NCBI GenBank assembly: GCA_943736015.1
Contig: OX031063.1
Span: 46,268,672 to 46,332,671 of the forward strand
Length of the DNA: 64,000 nucleotides
Origin: Tridacna crocea
Taxonomy: Eukaryota; Mollusca; Bivalvia; Cardiida; Cardiidae
Direction: 5' to 3'
Below are positions 1-11,057 of this stretch, piece by piece (position 1 is the stretch's first letter; each line of letters opens with the position of its first letter). Below the pieces are notes generated by a model. That model had not been told where the DNA came from. It ran no database searches and saw only the letters and a list, made by a program, of their open reading frames with translations. The translations under genes were made by a program, and so were the position numbers.

Positions 1-495
1 CAAAACAATCAAAGCTTTCAACCTGAGTTTTTGTCAGTTTTAGATTATCTCTATACAGTATATCAAGCCCCCCCCCCCCTCTTTCATAGAGTCGAGGAAC
101 ATCATCAAAGGCAAAACCACTAGTTTATAACTCCCCTCTTATATTATTATCACTGTCTACTTGTAACCATGTCTCTGTAATCACACAAATGTCGATTTTT
201 TCCTCAAATACATGTTGGAGAAAGTCATATGACTTCCCAGGTAATGATCTGGTATTCACAGTAGAAAGTTTAAATTTGGAAGATGTTCTTTTTTTTTTTG
301 TACAAATGTAGGCCTCTGAATTTGAATACTATGTAAGTTGCTCCAATTAACACCTTGATTAGTGTCCTTAATTCTTGGCCTTTTACGGCCTCCTCTCCTA
401 CCCCTACTATTCCTTAAAATGACATATTTTTTCAGTGTGAGGTAAGCGTCACAGTTGAACCCCTTGGTAGTGAACTGAAACTCAGTAATCAATCT
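1..495 (-). pseudogene. LINE ORF2 endonuclease fragment, decayed
   Basis: On the minus strand the conceptual translation contains an apurinic-type endonuclease start: STVNTRSLPGKSYDF, a short gap, then IDICVITETWL (about 265 down to 130). This matches the N-V-R-S-L...I-D-x-x-x-x-T-E-T-W-L pattern at the start of non-LTR retrotransposon ORF2 (CR1/L2/Jockey-like clades). Upstream, about 410-360, is the basic stretch RGRRGGRKRPRIK, typical of the end of the preceding region. An in-frame TAA at about 127 and a frameshift at the poly-C tract (69-81) break the frame. After the tract a second frame continues with GLDILYRDNLKLTK, the usual next segment. The rest, including any reverse transcriptase, lies beyond the left edge. 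A dead copy, clade not assigned. Confidence 0.75.
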
Positions 496-585
496 TTACT
501 GTAATATCTAACTGTACATTCAGTACCCATATTATACACGTAATGGTATATAGTGTGTTCAATGATAGTTTTAGCCATCCTAAGG

Positions 586-680
586 AAGCGGGCTTTAGAA
601 AAAATGTTGGAAAAGTAGAAAAATGCTGGTAACAAGCATTTTCTTCACATCTTACAATGTCTTCTACAACGTTTTTAACA
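586..680. repeat. Fragment of the palindromic TTAACTCTTTACCA MITE family
   Basis: Central hairpin of the family described at 7906-8132: TTTAGAAAAAATGTTGG followed by AATGCTGGTAACAAGCATTTT and the complementary arm ending ACAATGTCTTCTAC. Both termini are missing and the arms carry several mismatches, so it is an old copy. Confidence 0.6.
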
Positions 681-683
681 CCT

Positions 684-768
684 AAAGAAACTAGAGCTAT
701 CTCTAAACGTGATCATACCCCCACCAGCTCCTTGTCACAAAACTGCTCTTTGTAACAGAATGCAGAAT
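684..768 (+). repeat. Dispersed repeat terminus (TAGAGCTATCxCTAAACGTGAT)
   Basis: About 85 bp beginning AGAGCTATCTCTAAACGTGA and ending AGAATGCAGAATGGTTTT. It recurs at 35637-35730 in the same orientation and at 30870-30955 inverted. The three copies start and stop at similar points, so they are probably the end of a mobile element whose other end is not clear here. Confidence 0.6.
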
Positions 769-839
769 GGTTTTCCTTTTCTCTTTCTCTCTTTCTATAG
801 TGTCAATCTATAGTGTAGCTATAGTGTCAAAATTCTTAC

Positions 840-3800
840 TTTCCAAGAGTCTGTCTGTCAGGGTAGGCGATGCCTGCCTGTCAGACACAGATCCTGGTGA
901 AAGAGACTATATTCTGATTATTTTACCTATATCAAAACCGTCTTTCCTTCCTTCCTTCCTGCCTTTATTCCTTCCTTCCTTCCTACCTACCTTCTTGTAA
1001 ATCTGCCATGGCCTTTGTTATCCCTACCGTTGAGAGTCCTGTCTGTCAGGTTTGGCGATGCCTGCCTGACAGAGACAGATCCCAATGAAAACTATTGTAA
1101 CACTTTCGATTTTATTTTATATATATTCTAAAAGCGCTTCATTTCTTCCTCTATTTCTTTAAAAATTTAAATCTACCGCGACTTTTGTGATGCGTACCTT
1201 CAGAATCCTGTCTGTCAGGGTAGGCAATGCCTGCCTGTCAGACACAGATCCTAGTGAAACAGACTACATTCTCGTCATGTCACCTATATTCATTGGTCCT
1301 TCTTTCCTTCCTTCCTTCCTTGATAAAAATCGGAAATGACTTTATACTGCTAACCGACTAGAGTCGTGTCTGCCAGGGTAGGCGATGCCTGCCTGTCAGA
1401 CACAGATCCCAAAAAGAACGATTATAACAGATACCTCTTTCGTCTTGTAGACTGTATTATGCTGACGCTTTCATTTTTTCCTTCCTTCCTTCCTTGATAC
1501 CATTCGGACATGAACTTGTAATGCTAACCGTCCAGAATCATGTCTGTCATAGTAGGCCTGTCAGACACAGATCCTGGTGAAACAGACTACATTCTCGTCA
1601 TGTCACCTAAATTCATTGGTCCTTCCTGCCTTCCTTCCTTCCCTTCTTCCTTCTATGCTTATTTTTTTTAAAATTCCACTGTAAAACTCCAACAGTCAAT
1701 ATGGCCTGTGCTCTACCGATACCCCAAGTAGAGAGACAATCAACAATCGATAATTGATCGCAGCGTGATGTCAGCAAACACAATGTCCCCTTTTTCTTTC
1801 TCCCTTAACTCTTTCACTTCTAAAATAATAAATTGCAGTTTTTCACAGGTTAAAAATACGCCTCCTTTGTAAGATAAAGAAACAGTTCGGTCATTTATCA
1901 GACTGCACCTTCTTTGCAGTCTGATCTTGATCTACATTGTCCACAAAAGCTTCTTGTGTCTACAATAAGGAAAGAGTTAATTCTTTTTTCATTCATTCTT
2001 TCTTTTTTATTTTTCTTCCTTTCATTATCCCTTTCTTTCTTTCTTTCTTTCTTTCTTTCTACCATGCTTCATTTTTTTATTTTTGAAATTCCACTATAAG
2101 TCCAACAGACAACATGGCCTGTGCTCTACCGATACCCCACGTATAGAGACAATCAATAATCGATAATTGATCGCAGCGTGATGTCAGCAAACACAATTTT
2201 CCCTTTTTCTCCCTCCCTTTCACTACTGAAATTATAAATTGCATTTTTTAAAAGGTTAAAAATACACCTCCTTTGCAAGATCAAGAAACAGTTCGGTCAT
2301 AATCTAGAATATATCAACAGATAGTACAAATCAGATATCAGACTGCATTTTCTTTACGGTTTGATCCCGATCCTCACTGTCCACAGAAGCTTCTTGTGTG
2401 TACAGTAAAGAACGAGTCCTTTCTTTCTTTCTTTCTTTCTTTCTTCCTTCCTTCCTTCCTTCCTTCTTGTAAGTCTACCATGGCCCTTGTTAGGCCTATC
2501 GTTCAGAGTCCTGTCTGCCAGGGTTGGCGATGCCTGCCTGACAGATACAGATCCCCATGAAAAGTACTTTTCGATCGGCCTAAATTTAAACTACAGAGCT
2601 TGCGAAAGGTTTCATCATCAGGTCGATTTTTTTCAATTTTCAGTTTTTTTAGTTTTTCGACTTTTTTCATACTGTTTTCATTAGTGCTAAAAAACTTTTA
2701 ACTTTGTATAAAAAAGCCTTTCGCAGCTACACAGTAATGTATAAAACTTTTCGATCGGCCTAAATCTAAGAAGTGCTTGGCCTGCTAAATGTTTCTTCAT
2801 CAGGTCGAATTTTTGAACTTTCAGAAATCGGCACATTTTCAGAATAGTTTTTTTACTTTTTCCATACTGTTTTCATTATTGCTAAAAACTTTTAACAGTG
2901 CGTCACATAAGCTTTCTCAGCTTTACAATGGTATATATTTTTTTTCGATTGGCCCAATCAGATCAAATATCAGACTGCACTATCTTCGCAGCTTCATCTT
3001 GATCTTCACTGTTCCCAACAAGAAGTTTTGTGTAGCTCTCTTAAATAGTTAACGTTTTCTTTCTTTCTTTCTTCCTTCCCTCCTTCCTATCTGTCTTACT
3101 TCATTTCATATTAAAACAAATCGGTAATGACTTTGTAATGCTAAACGTCCAGAGTCGTGTCTGTCGGGGTAGGCGATGCCTGTCTATCAGACACAGATCC
3201 CAAAAAGAACGATTATAAAAGATATGTCTTTCATCTTGTTGTCTATATTATATTGACGCTATCTTTCTTTCCTTCCAAACGTCCGGAGCTTTTTGTCTGT
3301 CAGGGTAGGCAATGCCTGTCTGTCAGACACAATTCCCAAAAAAAAACGATTATATAAAAGATATTTCTTTCGTTCTTTCTTTCTTTCGTCTTTCTTTCCT
3401 ATCTAACTTACTTTCTTTCATATTAAAATAAATCTGCAATGACTTTGTAATGCTAACCGTCCAGAGTCATGTCTGTCAGGGTAGGCGACGCCTGCCTAAC
3501 AGACACAGATCCCAAAAGGAAGGATAATAACAGATAATTTTTTGGTCTTGTTGACTATATTATGCTGTCCCTTTCTTTTCTTCCTTCCTTCATTCCTTCT
3601 TTCCTTCCTTGATACCATTCAGCCATGGTATTATAACGCTAACCGTCCAGAGTCGTGCCAGTCAGGGTAGGCGATGCCCGCCTGTCAGACACAGATCCAA
3701 CAAGCCGTTTTCTGTAGCTTTCTTAGATAGAGTCGTGTCTGTCAGGGTAAGCGACGCTTGCCTGTCAGACACAGATCCCAATTGGAACGAATATAACAGA

Positions 3801-4735
3801 TAAATCTTTCGTCTTGTTGACTATATTATGCTGACCCTTTCTTTTCTTCCTTTCTTTTTTCCTTCTTCCCTTCCTTGATACTATTCAGCCATGACATTGT
3901 AATGCTAACCGTCCAGAGTCGTGTTTGTCAGGGTAGGCGATGCCTGCCTGCCAGACACAGATCCTAAAAAGACGGTTCCTGTAGCTTTCTTAAATGATTA
4001 ACGTTTTCTTCCTTTCTTTCTTTCTTTACTTCTTCCTTCCTTCTTTCCCTCCTATCTAACTTATTTCCTTTCATATTGAAATAAATCGGCAATGACTTTG
4101 TAATGCTAACCGTCCAGATTCGTGTCTTTCAGGGTTGGCGATGCCTGCCTGTCAGACACAGTTCCCAATAGGAAGGATAATAACAGATAAATCTTTCGTT
4201 TTGTTTACTATATTATTCTGACGCTTTCCTTTCTTCCTTCCTTCCTTCCTTCCTTCCTTGATATTATTGAGCCATGACATTGTAATACTAAGCGTCCAGA
4301 GTCGCGTCTTTCAGGGAAGGCGATGCCTGCCTGTCAGACACAGATCCCAACAAGAAGTTTCGTGTAGCTCTCTTTACGTTTTCAGTTAACGTTTTCTTCC
4401 TTTTGTTTCTTTCCTTTATTTATTTATTTTTTTCTATCTTTCTTTCTTTATATCTTCTTTCCTTCCTCCTTATATAATTAACTTCCATTCATATTAATAT
4501 GAATCGGCCATGACATTGTAATGCTTAACGTCCAGAGTCGTGTCTGTCAGGGTAGACGATGCAGGCCTGCCTGTCAGACACAGATCTCAACAAGAACATT
4601 CCTGTAGCTTTCTTTAATACATGTAGGTAACGATTTCTTCCTTCCTTCCTTCCTTCCTTTCGTCATTTTTTCTTTCCTTCCTCACTTCATTCCCTCCTTT
4701 CTTTCTTTCCTTCCTCACTTCCTTCTTTCCTAGCG
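840..4735 (+). repeat. Hairpin-plus-pyrimidine-tract array, about 15 units
   Basis: An imperfect palindrome of about 45 bp (GTGTCTGTCAGGGTAGGC, spacer GAT, GCCTGCCTGTCAGACACAG) recurs at about 846, 1035, 1204, 1361, 1530 (truncated), 2506, 3151, 3286, 3461, 3651, 3733, 3917, 4117, 4297 and 4530. Each is followed by about 100-150 bp that includes CCTTCC or CTTTC runs and the phrase 'AATGACTTTGTAATGCTAACCGTCC'-like (split here: AATGACTTTGTAATGC then TAACCGTCC). Units are about 180 bp on average but irregular. Two copies of a separate ~300-bp unit containing ATCGATAATTGATCGCAGCG are embedded at 1675-1925 and 2090-2390. No gene seen. Short reading frames here repeat the peptide VGDACLSDTDP only because the hairpin is repeated. 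Confidence 0.85.
2560..2960 (+). repeat. Two tandem copies of a ~185-bp repeat (TTTTCGATCGGCCTAAAT)
   Basis: Two adjacent units starting at about 2568 and 2750. Each holds TTTTCGATCGGCCTAAAT, then TTCATCAGGTCGATTTTT-like sequence, then CATACTGTTTTCATTA and AAAACTTTTAAC. The same unit is found at 4790-5650, where it is arranged as an inverted pair. Confidence 0.7.
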
Positions 4736-4784
4736 GAATAGTATCAAATGTGGTACATTTCCGCTGGTTTTGTTTTGCCTGACC

Positions 4785-5650
4785 ATCAATATTTTCTTAT
4801 TGCATAACTTTGTCCGTACTGCTTTCATTAGAGCTAAAACTTTTAACAGAGTTTTAAATAGTCTTTCGCAGCTACACAATGATGTATAAAACTTTTCGAT
4901 CGGCTTAAATTTAAGAACTGCAGAGCTTGCGAAAGTTTTTTTCATCAGGTCGATTTTTTTTTTTTCAATTTTCAGAAATCGGCACACTTTCATAATAGTT
5001 TTTTCGATCAAAAAAATGACAAGCGACACAATGAAACCTATTTGAAACTCTGTTAACTATTTTTTAGCATTACTGAAAACAGTATGGAAAAAGTCGAAAA
5101 AAACATTCCGAAAATGGGCCAATTTGTGAAAAGTCAAAAATTCGACCGGATCAAGAAAACTTTTCCAGGCCCTGCAGTTCTTAAATTTAGGCCGATCGAA
5201 ATGTTATAGGCATCATTATCTTTAAGTTTTATACATCATTGTGTGGCTGAGAAAGTCTATTTGAAACTCTGTTAAAAGTTGTTTTGCACTACTGAAAACA
5301 GTATGGAAAAAGTAAAAAAAAAAAACATTCCAAAAATGGGCCGATTTCTGACAAGTCAAAAACGTGACCTGATCAAGAAACCTTTTCCATGCCCGACAGT
5401 TCTTAAATTTAAGCCGATCTTAAGGTTTTATGCATCATAGTGTAGCTGAGAAAGCCTATTTGAAACTCTGTTAAAGGCTTTTTAGCCTTATTGGAAAACA
5501 GTATGGAAAAAGTCGAAAAAAAACATTCCGAAAATGGGCCAATTTCTGAAAAGTAAAAAATTTGATCTGATCGAGAAACCTTTTCCAGGCCCTCTAGTAC
5601 TTAAATCTAGGCCGATCTTAAAGTTTTATACTTCATTGTGTAGCTGAGAG
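4785..5650. repeat. Inverted arrangement of the ~185-bp GATCGGCCTAAAT repeat
   Basis: From about 4785 to 5030 the unit reads in plus orientation (CATTAGAGCTAAAACTTTTAAC ... TTTTCGATCGGCTTAAAT). From about 5035 onward about three units read in the opposite orientation (TATTTGAAACTCTGTTAA ... ACAGTATGGAAAAAGT ... ATTTAGGCCGATC). The switch point is near 5030-5040, giving a potential long hairpin of more than 200 bp per arm with mismatches. No coding potential. Confidence 0.7.
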
Positions 5651-6625
5651 CATTGTGTCCTGGTTCAAAAGTAAATTGCTTGAGAAGGCACACAGACATG
5701 GATGGTCAAAAAGACCAATTTATAATATTGCCATCATTTGAATCTAAAACCAAAAGGATTTGTCATAACCCAGGTACAATTTTACATGATCACAGCTTCT
5801 CATGTATCAAAAATAGAAAATTATCATGAGTGGTGCATTTAACCACACAATCATTACTTTTGACGCCCCTGAGAAAGAGGTCTTTAGAAAACATTGTTGG
5901 AAAAGGAAAAATGCTGGTAACCAGCATTTTCTCCTTTTCCCACAATGTTTTCTACCCTTCACAAAACAAATTTCAAATTTTCAGTCACTTTTATTTTGTC
6001 GTCTGCAAATGCTTTCAATTTGGACAGTCTAGAATATTGCCGTTTGGTAATGGGTTAATTTCTGTTCTGCAGACCTTCTCAATTTGTTTTAGTCCAAAAT
6101 TTTGTTGTTTGTGAAAGGGTTAAATAGTGCTTTTCCTTTCCCGACAATGTTTTCTACTGCATCAGTATCAAGTTATTGAAGCCATTTAAGTGTTATTGGT
6201 TTCGCTTATGACCAGTGTAACATTTAGTAATTTTGTAAAAGGTTAGTGTGGAGTTTGTTCTTATTTTCATTAGTAGATCTAGATGTAAATGAATTGTAAA
6301 GCAGCAGGGGTATGAAGTACCATAAGATATCATAGTGATCTATATAAGTAATTGCTTTTGAATAATGTAAATATAAATCTCATGCAAATTGATTTCATTT
6401 TGAAAAATGGAAGTTGTTTTCAGTTTGCAACATGGAATATTATGTCAGTATCATGATTTGTAACATTTTAGTGTTACTAGTTTCAAGTCATCTCTATAAC
6501 ATATACATTTTTGTGATATAGTATTTGAATTTTAAAAATTTGCTGTTAAAGTGTAGAATGTAAAAAGGTTATTTTGCTTTGCCTTTCCGCCCGTGTTTAG
6601 GCTATGCCTATTTTCATATTAAAAT
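5645..6625 (+). repeat. Copy 1 of a ~950-bp duplicated segment
   Basis: Matches 11058-12002 almost throughout. Shared landmarks include GACATGGATGGTCAAAAA, AGGATTTGTCATAACCCA, TGAATTGTAAAGCAGCAGGG, ATCATGATTTGTA and CCTTTCCGCCCGTGTTTAGG. Similarity stops just after TTTTCATATTAAA. Each copy contains a palindromic MITE at a different position (5838-6058 here). No long reading frame. It may be a non-autonomous element or a local duplication. Confidence 0.75.
5838..6058 (+). mobile_element. Palindromic MITE, TTAACTCTTTACCA family
   Basis: Starts TTAACCACACAATC (terminal CTCTTTA lost) and ends TTGGTAATGGGTTAA. The central hairpin around AATGCTGGTAACCAGCATTT is intact. It sits inside duplicated segment copy 1. 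Confidence 0.8.
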
Positions 6626-6675
6626 ATTAGCTTAATAACCATTAATACGGGCGGAAAGGCCGCGAAGCGGCCTTG
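6583..6675. repeat. Inverted CCTTTCCGCCCGT pair plus GGCCGC hairpin
   Basis: CCTTTCCGCCCGT at 6583-6595 is repeated inverted as ACGGGCGGAAAGG at about 6647-6659. It is followed directly by the perfect hairpin GGCCGC-GAA-GCGGCC. The first arm is also present in segment copy 2 at 11961, where the second arm is missing. It looks like an element end. No gene seen from 6675 to 7100 apart from GC-rich unique-looking sequence. Confidence 0.5.
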
Positions 6676-7099
6676 GAGCCCGTCTATAGGTAACACGTAT
6701 GCGTACCAGTCTACAAAATCCCACTTGGCTAGGGAAAAAAAAAATCCGACAAGTTGCAAAAACGTACAGGGAATACTTCGGCTTTCTAGGTGCGGTTACA
6801 ATGGTAAAGTCACGCCCAAATTTCTGTCGAAAGGTTTGGGGGGGGGGAGGGGGACCGTAAACATCACTCGGGAAATATCGGCGATTTGGATTACACATAT
6901 TGGAGATGTCTGGGATCGCTTGCATATTCGAATATCTGTCCCCAAATCAATGTAAATTTGCGTCACAGCAGTCATTTGTCATTAACAATAGATCTCTTGA
7001 GAAATTTCTTTTGCCGAGTTTAATCAAGTTTTGAATAAAGTCAATTTACAGAATAGGTACTCGAGAGATTCCGGAGAGCAAATCAAATCTAACCGGTTC

Positions 7100-7204
7100 A
7101 TGTCAGGGAAATGGCCAAGTGACGAGACTGTTTACCATTGGATACGGGATTTCCCAGAGCTTTCCATACCGGCATATTGCACTTCAGTAGCCCTTGGCCT
7201 TACA
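7100..7204 (+). other. Possible 5' exon or untranslated exon with strong donor site
   Basis: Sequence from about 6960 to 7204 is not obviously repeated, and a near-consensus donor (CATAG|GTAAGATAAG) follows 7204. A short frame starting ATG at 7100 reads 34 residues (MSGKWPSDETVYHWIRDFPE and onward) and stops at the TAG that abuts the donor. The shape would fit a 5' untranslated exon or a chance match. No family is recognised. Confidence 0.2.
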
Positions 7205-7554
7205 TAGGTAAGATAAGAATGTCGGTGTTTTATCTTTTAACTTTCTAAATGTTTATTTTGCCATCATCACTTTCAAGAACGATACGCGCCTTCAAACTTG
7301 CAAATAAATATGTAAAGGGGAGGTGCAGAAAGGAAGCGACTCTACGCAAAATATATTGACCATTTTCTTACACGGTATTTATTTTCCAATGTTGTTGCAA
7401 CTACACGCTAGACTTGTGTAATTTCTGTAAGCAGAAAATGTGTAACACGATTATTGCAGTTATTGCACAGTTTGCATAGGTACTGAAGAAAGCCTAGAGT
7501 TGATGAGGATATTGAAATTGGTTTTCGTGCACCATGAAACACTGCACAGGTCAC

Positions 7555-7750
7555 CAGCATTTTCTCCTTTACCCACAATGTTTTCATAAGCCTTCTCTTA
7601 TAGGGTTATTTAAAGTTAGGGTTGTGTGGGGAAGGGATTAAGAGTTGACATCTGCACCAATCTGAATGTCTACAAATAAAAACATAGTGACAAGTACAGA
7701 TAGGCCTACTATTTTCTCCTTTTTCACAATGTTTTCAATAGGGAAGCAGA
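7555..7750 (-). repeat. Two half-copies of the palindromic MITE family
   Basis: 7555-7647 keeps one hairpin arm (CCAGCATTTTCTCCTTT ... ACAATGTTTTC) and the terminal part ending GTTGTGTGGGGAAGGGATTAA. 7710-7750 keeps only TTTTCTCCTTTTTCACAATG. Both are truncated and non-functional. Confidence 0.6.
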
Positions 7751-7905
7751 CACAGGGAAAAAAAGCCATGGTTTCAATTTTGTTGATCTCCAAATAATTT
7801 TATAACTAGCCCAGGTTGATAACATGATCTTTTTAGATTTTCAAAGCCACCCCAAACTTCAATATCTCATGACTGAATATATATCTAGATCTGGTATGAC
7901 TTTTT

Positions 7906-8132
7906 TAAACTCTTTACCACATAATCCCGACTTTTCACGACCCCGAGAAAAAAGCCTTTTGAAAACATTGTGGGAAAAGGAGAAAATGCTGGTAACCAGC
8001 ATTTTCTCCTTTTCCCACAATATTTTGTACTCTTCCCAAAACAAATTTCAATTTTTGAGCCACATTTATTTTGTTGTCTGCAAATGCATTCAGTTTTGGC
8101 TGTCTACAATTTTGTCATTTGGTAAAGAGTTA
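7906..8132 (+). mobile_element. Palindromic MITE, best full-length copy of the family
   Basis: About 227 bp. Ends are TTAAACTCTTTACCAC and TTTGGTAAAGAGTTAA, so the terminal inverted repeats are about 14 bp and include a TTAA that may be the target duplication. The centre is a hairpin of roughly 30 bp per arm: AAAACATTGTGGGAAAAGGA running into AAAATGCTGGTAACCAGCAT and back. The right half carries GTCTGCAAATGC, a good family tag. No coding capacity. TTAA duplications are typical of piggyBac and Kolobok elements, so mobilisation by one of these is inferred. Confidence 0.85.
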
Positions 8133-9224
8133 AGAGTGTTTTAAGCCATTTTCAATATCATTGAATATAGATCTACTATGACATTTCTTTAAAAGTGTTT
8201 TATGCCATTTTCAACATTATTTCAGACATATAATGGTACAGCTAACACATATGAAAGAGAAGTATGACAGAATTTATAGAATTGTATTTCCATAAAGTGA
8301 CAAAAGTGCTGTTGAAAGTTGACAGAGGTAAGAATGGTTCAGAAGTAAGTCATGTAAACAGATAAAACACCAATATATATTGTTGTAACTTGTAAGGGAT
8401 GAGGGATTTATCTTTGATTTAAAACCAGATATGACAGCAGTCGTTTCTTTGATGACCGCAAGAAAATAAAATGCATTTTCTCTCCGACGTAATTTGTGCA
8501 ACCTTCAAACAGTTTGGGACAACATTTAGTATGAAAATACAAGTATAGTTTCATATAATAAATATGAAGTGGATTTAAAAAAGAAATTTCTGAAAAATGA
8601 GTGCATGTTTACTCCTTTTCTAGTATCAGATTGGTTCAATTTGAAAGCATTTGCAGGTGACAAATGTGCCTCAAACAATTGGTTTTGTCATTGAAAGGAT
8701 AGAAAGAAATTTATTTTCAGCAAATTAATTCAATTTTGACAAATCTCAATCTACAATAGAAATGATTTGCAAAGGCCTGTTTGGGGATGTCACACAGTTT
8801 TACAGTGGATTATGTGGGATCACATTCAAATAGTTACAGTGACGTTATTTTCTATCTCATGAAGGTAGACAGATTTCACGACTGCAAAATGACTGTCGCC
8901 TTATTCAACCTTTGAAGGGCAACACTCAGATTGCATTGCTAATGCAGAAAGTTCAAAATGAGCAGTTTTATCTTGAATCCACAATTTGCTTCTTTGCCAA
9001 ATATTATGGAAAAACAGCTTTGAAATCACAGTATATGCAGCTTTAGTCGAGATGTAGAATATCCATTTTATTTGTTTAGCACTATCAGTATTTCACAAGT
9101 AATTCCAACTTGCAGTAGAAAAGTTAGATTTATACTAGTATGCATTGAGCTGCTAGGTTTTGGCAGTATATGTATTTCTTATACTTAACCATAGTATTTT
9201 AACCATGCTGTCTGAAAAGGGTGC
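8133..9224. other. No gene recognised
   Basis: AT-rich sequence without a convincing exon. A small piece of the palindromic MITE (TTCAATTTGAAAGCATTTGC) is visible near 8635-8660. Otherwise nothing identified. Confidence 0.5.
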
Positions 9225-9452
9225 TTAACCCTTTACCAAACTGCAAAATTTTGTATTGGTCCAAATTGAAAGCATTTGCAGACAACAAAATAAATGTGAA
9301 TCAGACATTGAACATTGATTCGGGAAGTGTAGAAAACATTGTGGGAAAGGAGAAAATCCTGGCTACCAGCATTTTCTCCTTTTCCCACAATGTTTTCAAA
9401 AGTTTTCTTTCTCGGGGTCATTAAAAGTCGAGATTGTGTGATAAAGAGTTAA
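9225..9452 (-). mobile_element. Palindromic MITE, inverted copy
   Basis: Starts TTAACCCTTTACCAAAC and ends GTGTGATAAAGAGTTAA, with the central hairpin nearly perfect. Orientation is opposite to the 7906 copy: the GCATTTGCAGAC tag is in the left half. Confidence 0.85.
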
Positions 9453-9691
9453 TGCATCTGCTATAAGTATCGACTAAGGTCAGCCTACACAGTCTGTGCA
9501 GTCCTCGCAGGCTGACCTGGGTTGAAACGTTTTGTTATTAGTCTATTTTCAGCATATCAACAGACCATTCTGCCATCTGATTTATTCAGTTGGTAGACAA
9601 AATTAGTTTTATGGATCCATAATCATGATATGGCTTGTTTGGTAAAAAGGATCACAGAGAAGCATTAATTCTTCATCAAACAATCCCTGGT

Positions 9692-9880
9692 TTTATTGAC
9701 ACTGGGGAAGAAAGTCTTCGAAGACATTGTAGGTAAAGGAGAATCGCTTATTACCGGTTAATTTCTCCATTACCACAACATTTTTTTAAACTAAGAAACT
9801 TTAGCTCATTGGTATCATTTTTGAATCTGTCGCCTAAAGATGCTTTCAACTTGGATATGTGCAAATCTTGTCACTTGGGA
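9692..9880 (+). mobile_element. Palindromic MITE, degraded copy
   Basis: GAAGACATTGTAGGTAAAGG ... TTACCACAACATTT retains the hairpin with mismatches, followed by AGATGCTTTCAACTTGG. The terminal repeats are no longer recognisable. Confidence 0.6.
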
Positions 9881-10427
9881 CAGTGTTTCTTTTGCCCGAA
9901 CGATACATTTATTACAAACTATTCCTTGAAAAAATGTGCCTCAGACATTTTTATTTAGAAAATCCGGTCTAACTGGAAATCTTTATCTCTGAAGATATGT
10001 GTAGAATATTGCTCACTTATGTGAAATATCTCATGAGATATATCTATACCAGCAGGTAAGCAAGTAAACATAAGGAGAAGCTCACAGACAACCATGAGCT
10101 TTACACAATTACATGGTGCTTCTCTAATATTTCAATATTTTTATTTCTTTCAGGTGCTTGCATAAAATTACAAGTTTGAACACTCTGGAGGCTAGATAAA
10201 GAAACAGTCAACTACCAGAGAGTTTGTGAAGTGAAAGGGATTATTGACTAATTAGCCACTAACTATACCATTAGTCGAATTGGACCTTCTTTTAGAACCC
10301 TAATCAAAACTGTATGATAAAAGGAGCATTTGCTTGAATATACATTAAAAAGAACACACTGTAGTCCCTTTTCTCACAAATACTTTTGTTAGCTGTGTTG
10401 CAAATCACTCTTTACACAATTATAGCA

Positions 10428-10636
10428 TAACTCTTTACCATATGGAAAATTATAGTCTTGTTCAAATTGAAACCAACTGCAAATATCAAAATAAATTAAA
10501 CTCAACAACTGAAATTTGTTTTGGGAAGGGCAGAGATCAGTGTAAGAAAAGGAGAAAATGCTGATTACCAGCAATTTCTTCTTTTCACACAATGTTTTCA
10601 AGAGCCTTCTTCTTTAGGGATTTTGCTTAAAGGGTT
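10428..10636 (-). mobile_element. Palindromic MITE, inverted copy
   Basis: Starts TAACTCTTTACCATATGG and ends GCTTAAAGGGTT. The hairpin AAGGAGAAAATGCTGATTAC/CAGCAATTTCTTCTTTTC is mildly diverged. Confidence 0.75.
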
Positions 10637-11057
10637 GATAGACTTCAACCGCAGAATATTGTAAAAATGCTGCAAAAGGAGGTACATGTTATGTAATTGT
10701 CAAAAGCAACTGCTCCTTTTCCAACGTTTATGCAAAGAGAATCATTGCAGATTATTTCTCACATGTGCTTAAAAAGATCTAGTTTGTGATGCATAGTAGC
10801 CCATTGTGAGTGGAAGCTCTGTATTTTACCTGTACAGTGTGTACAGTAATGAGTTAAACTGTAATAACTGGAAAAGAATTGGTCTGCATAATTCTTTGTA
10901 TTATTTAAGAACAAAAAAATGCAATCTATGAAAGAAAAAGAAAGTTGGCTAATAAATTTTTATCTTAAACATGTCCTATTACTTTCTCAACCTTGCCCTT
11001 GCCTGTTCGACTCAAAGTCCCATGTTGGCACAACCCTGAGGGTATCTGAAAATATTA

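Noticed and set aside
767-3803. Short frames repeating the peptide VGDACLSDTDP
   Set aside because: The peptide is only the translation of the repeated hairpin. The frames are separated by stops and pyrimidine tracts, and no start or splice structure links them.
840-4735. CRISPR-like array
   Set aside because: Units are irregular (about 80-650 bp apart), spacers are pyrimidine-rich repeats, and the context is an animal genome.
6632-6955. 97-residue minus frame and 76-residue plus frame
   Set aside because: They overlap on opposite strands around a poly-G run and a hairpin. Neither resembles a known protein.
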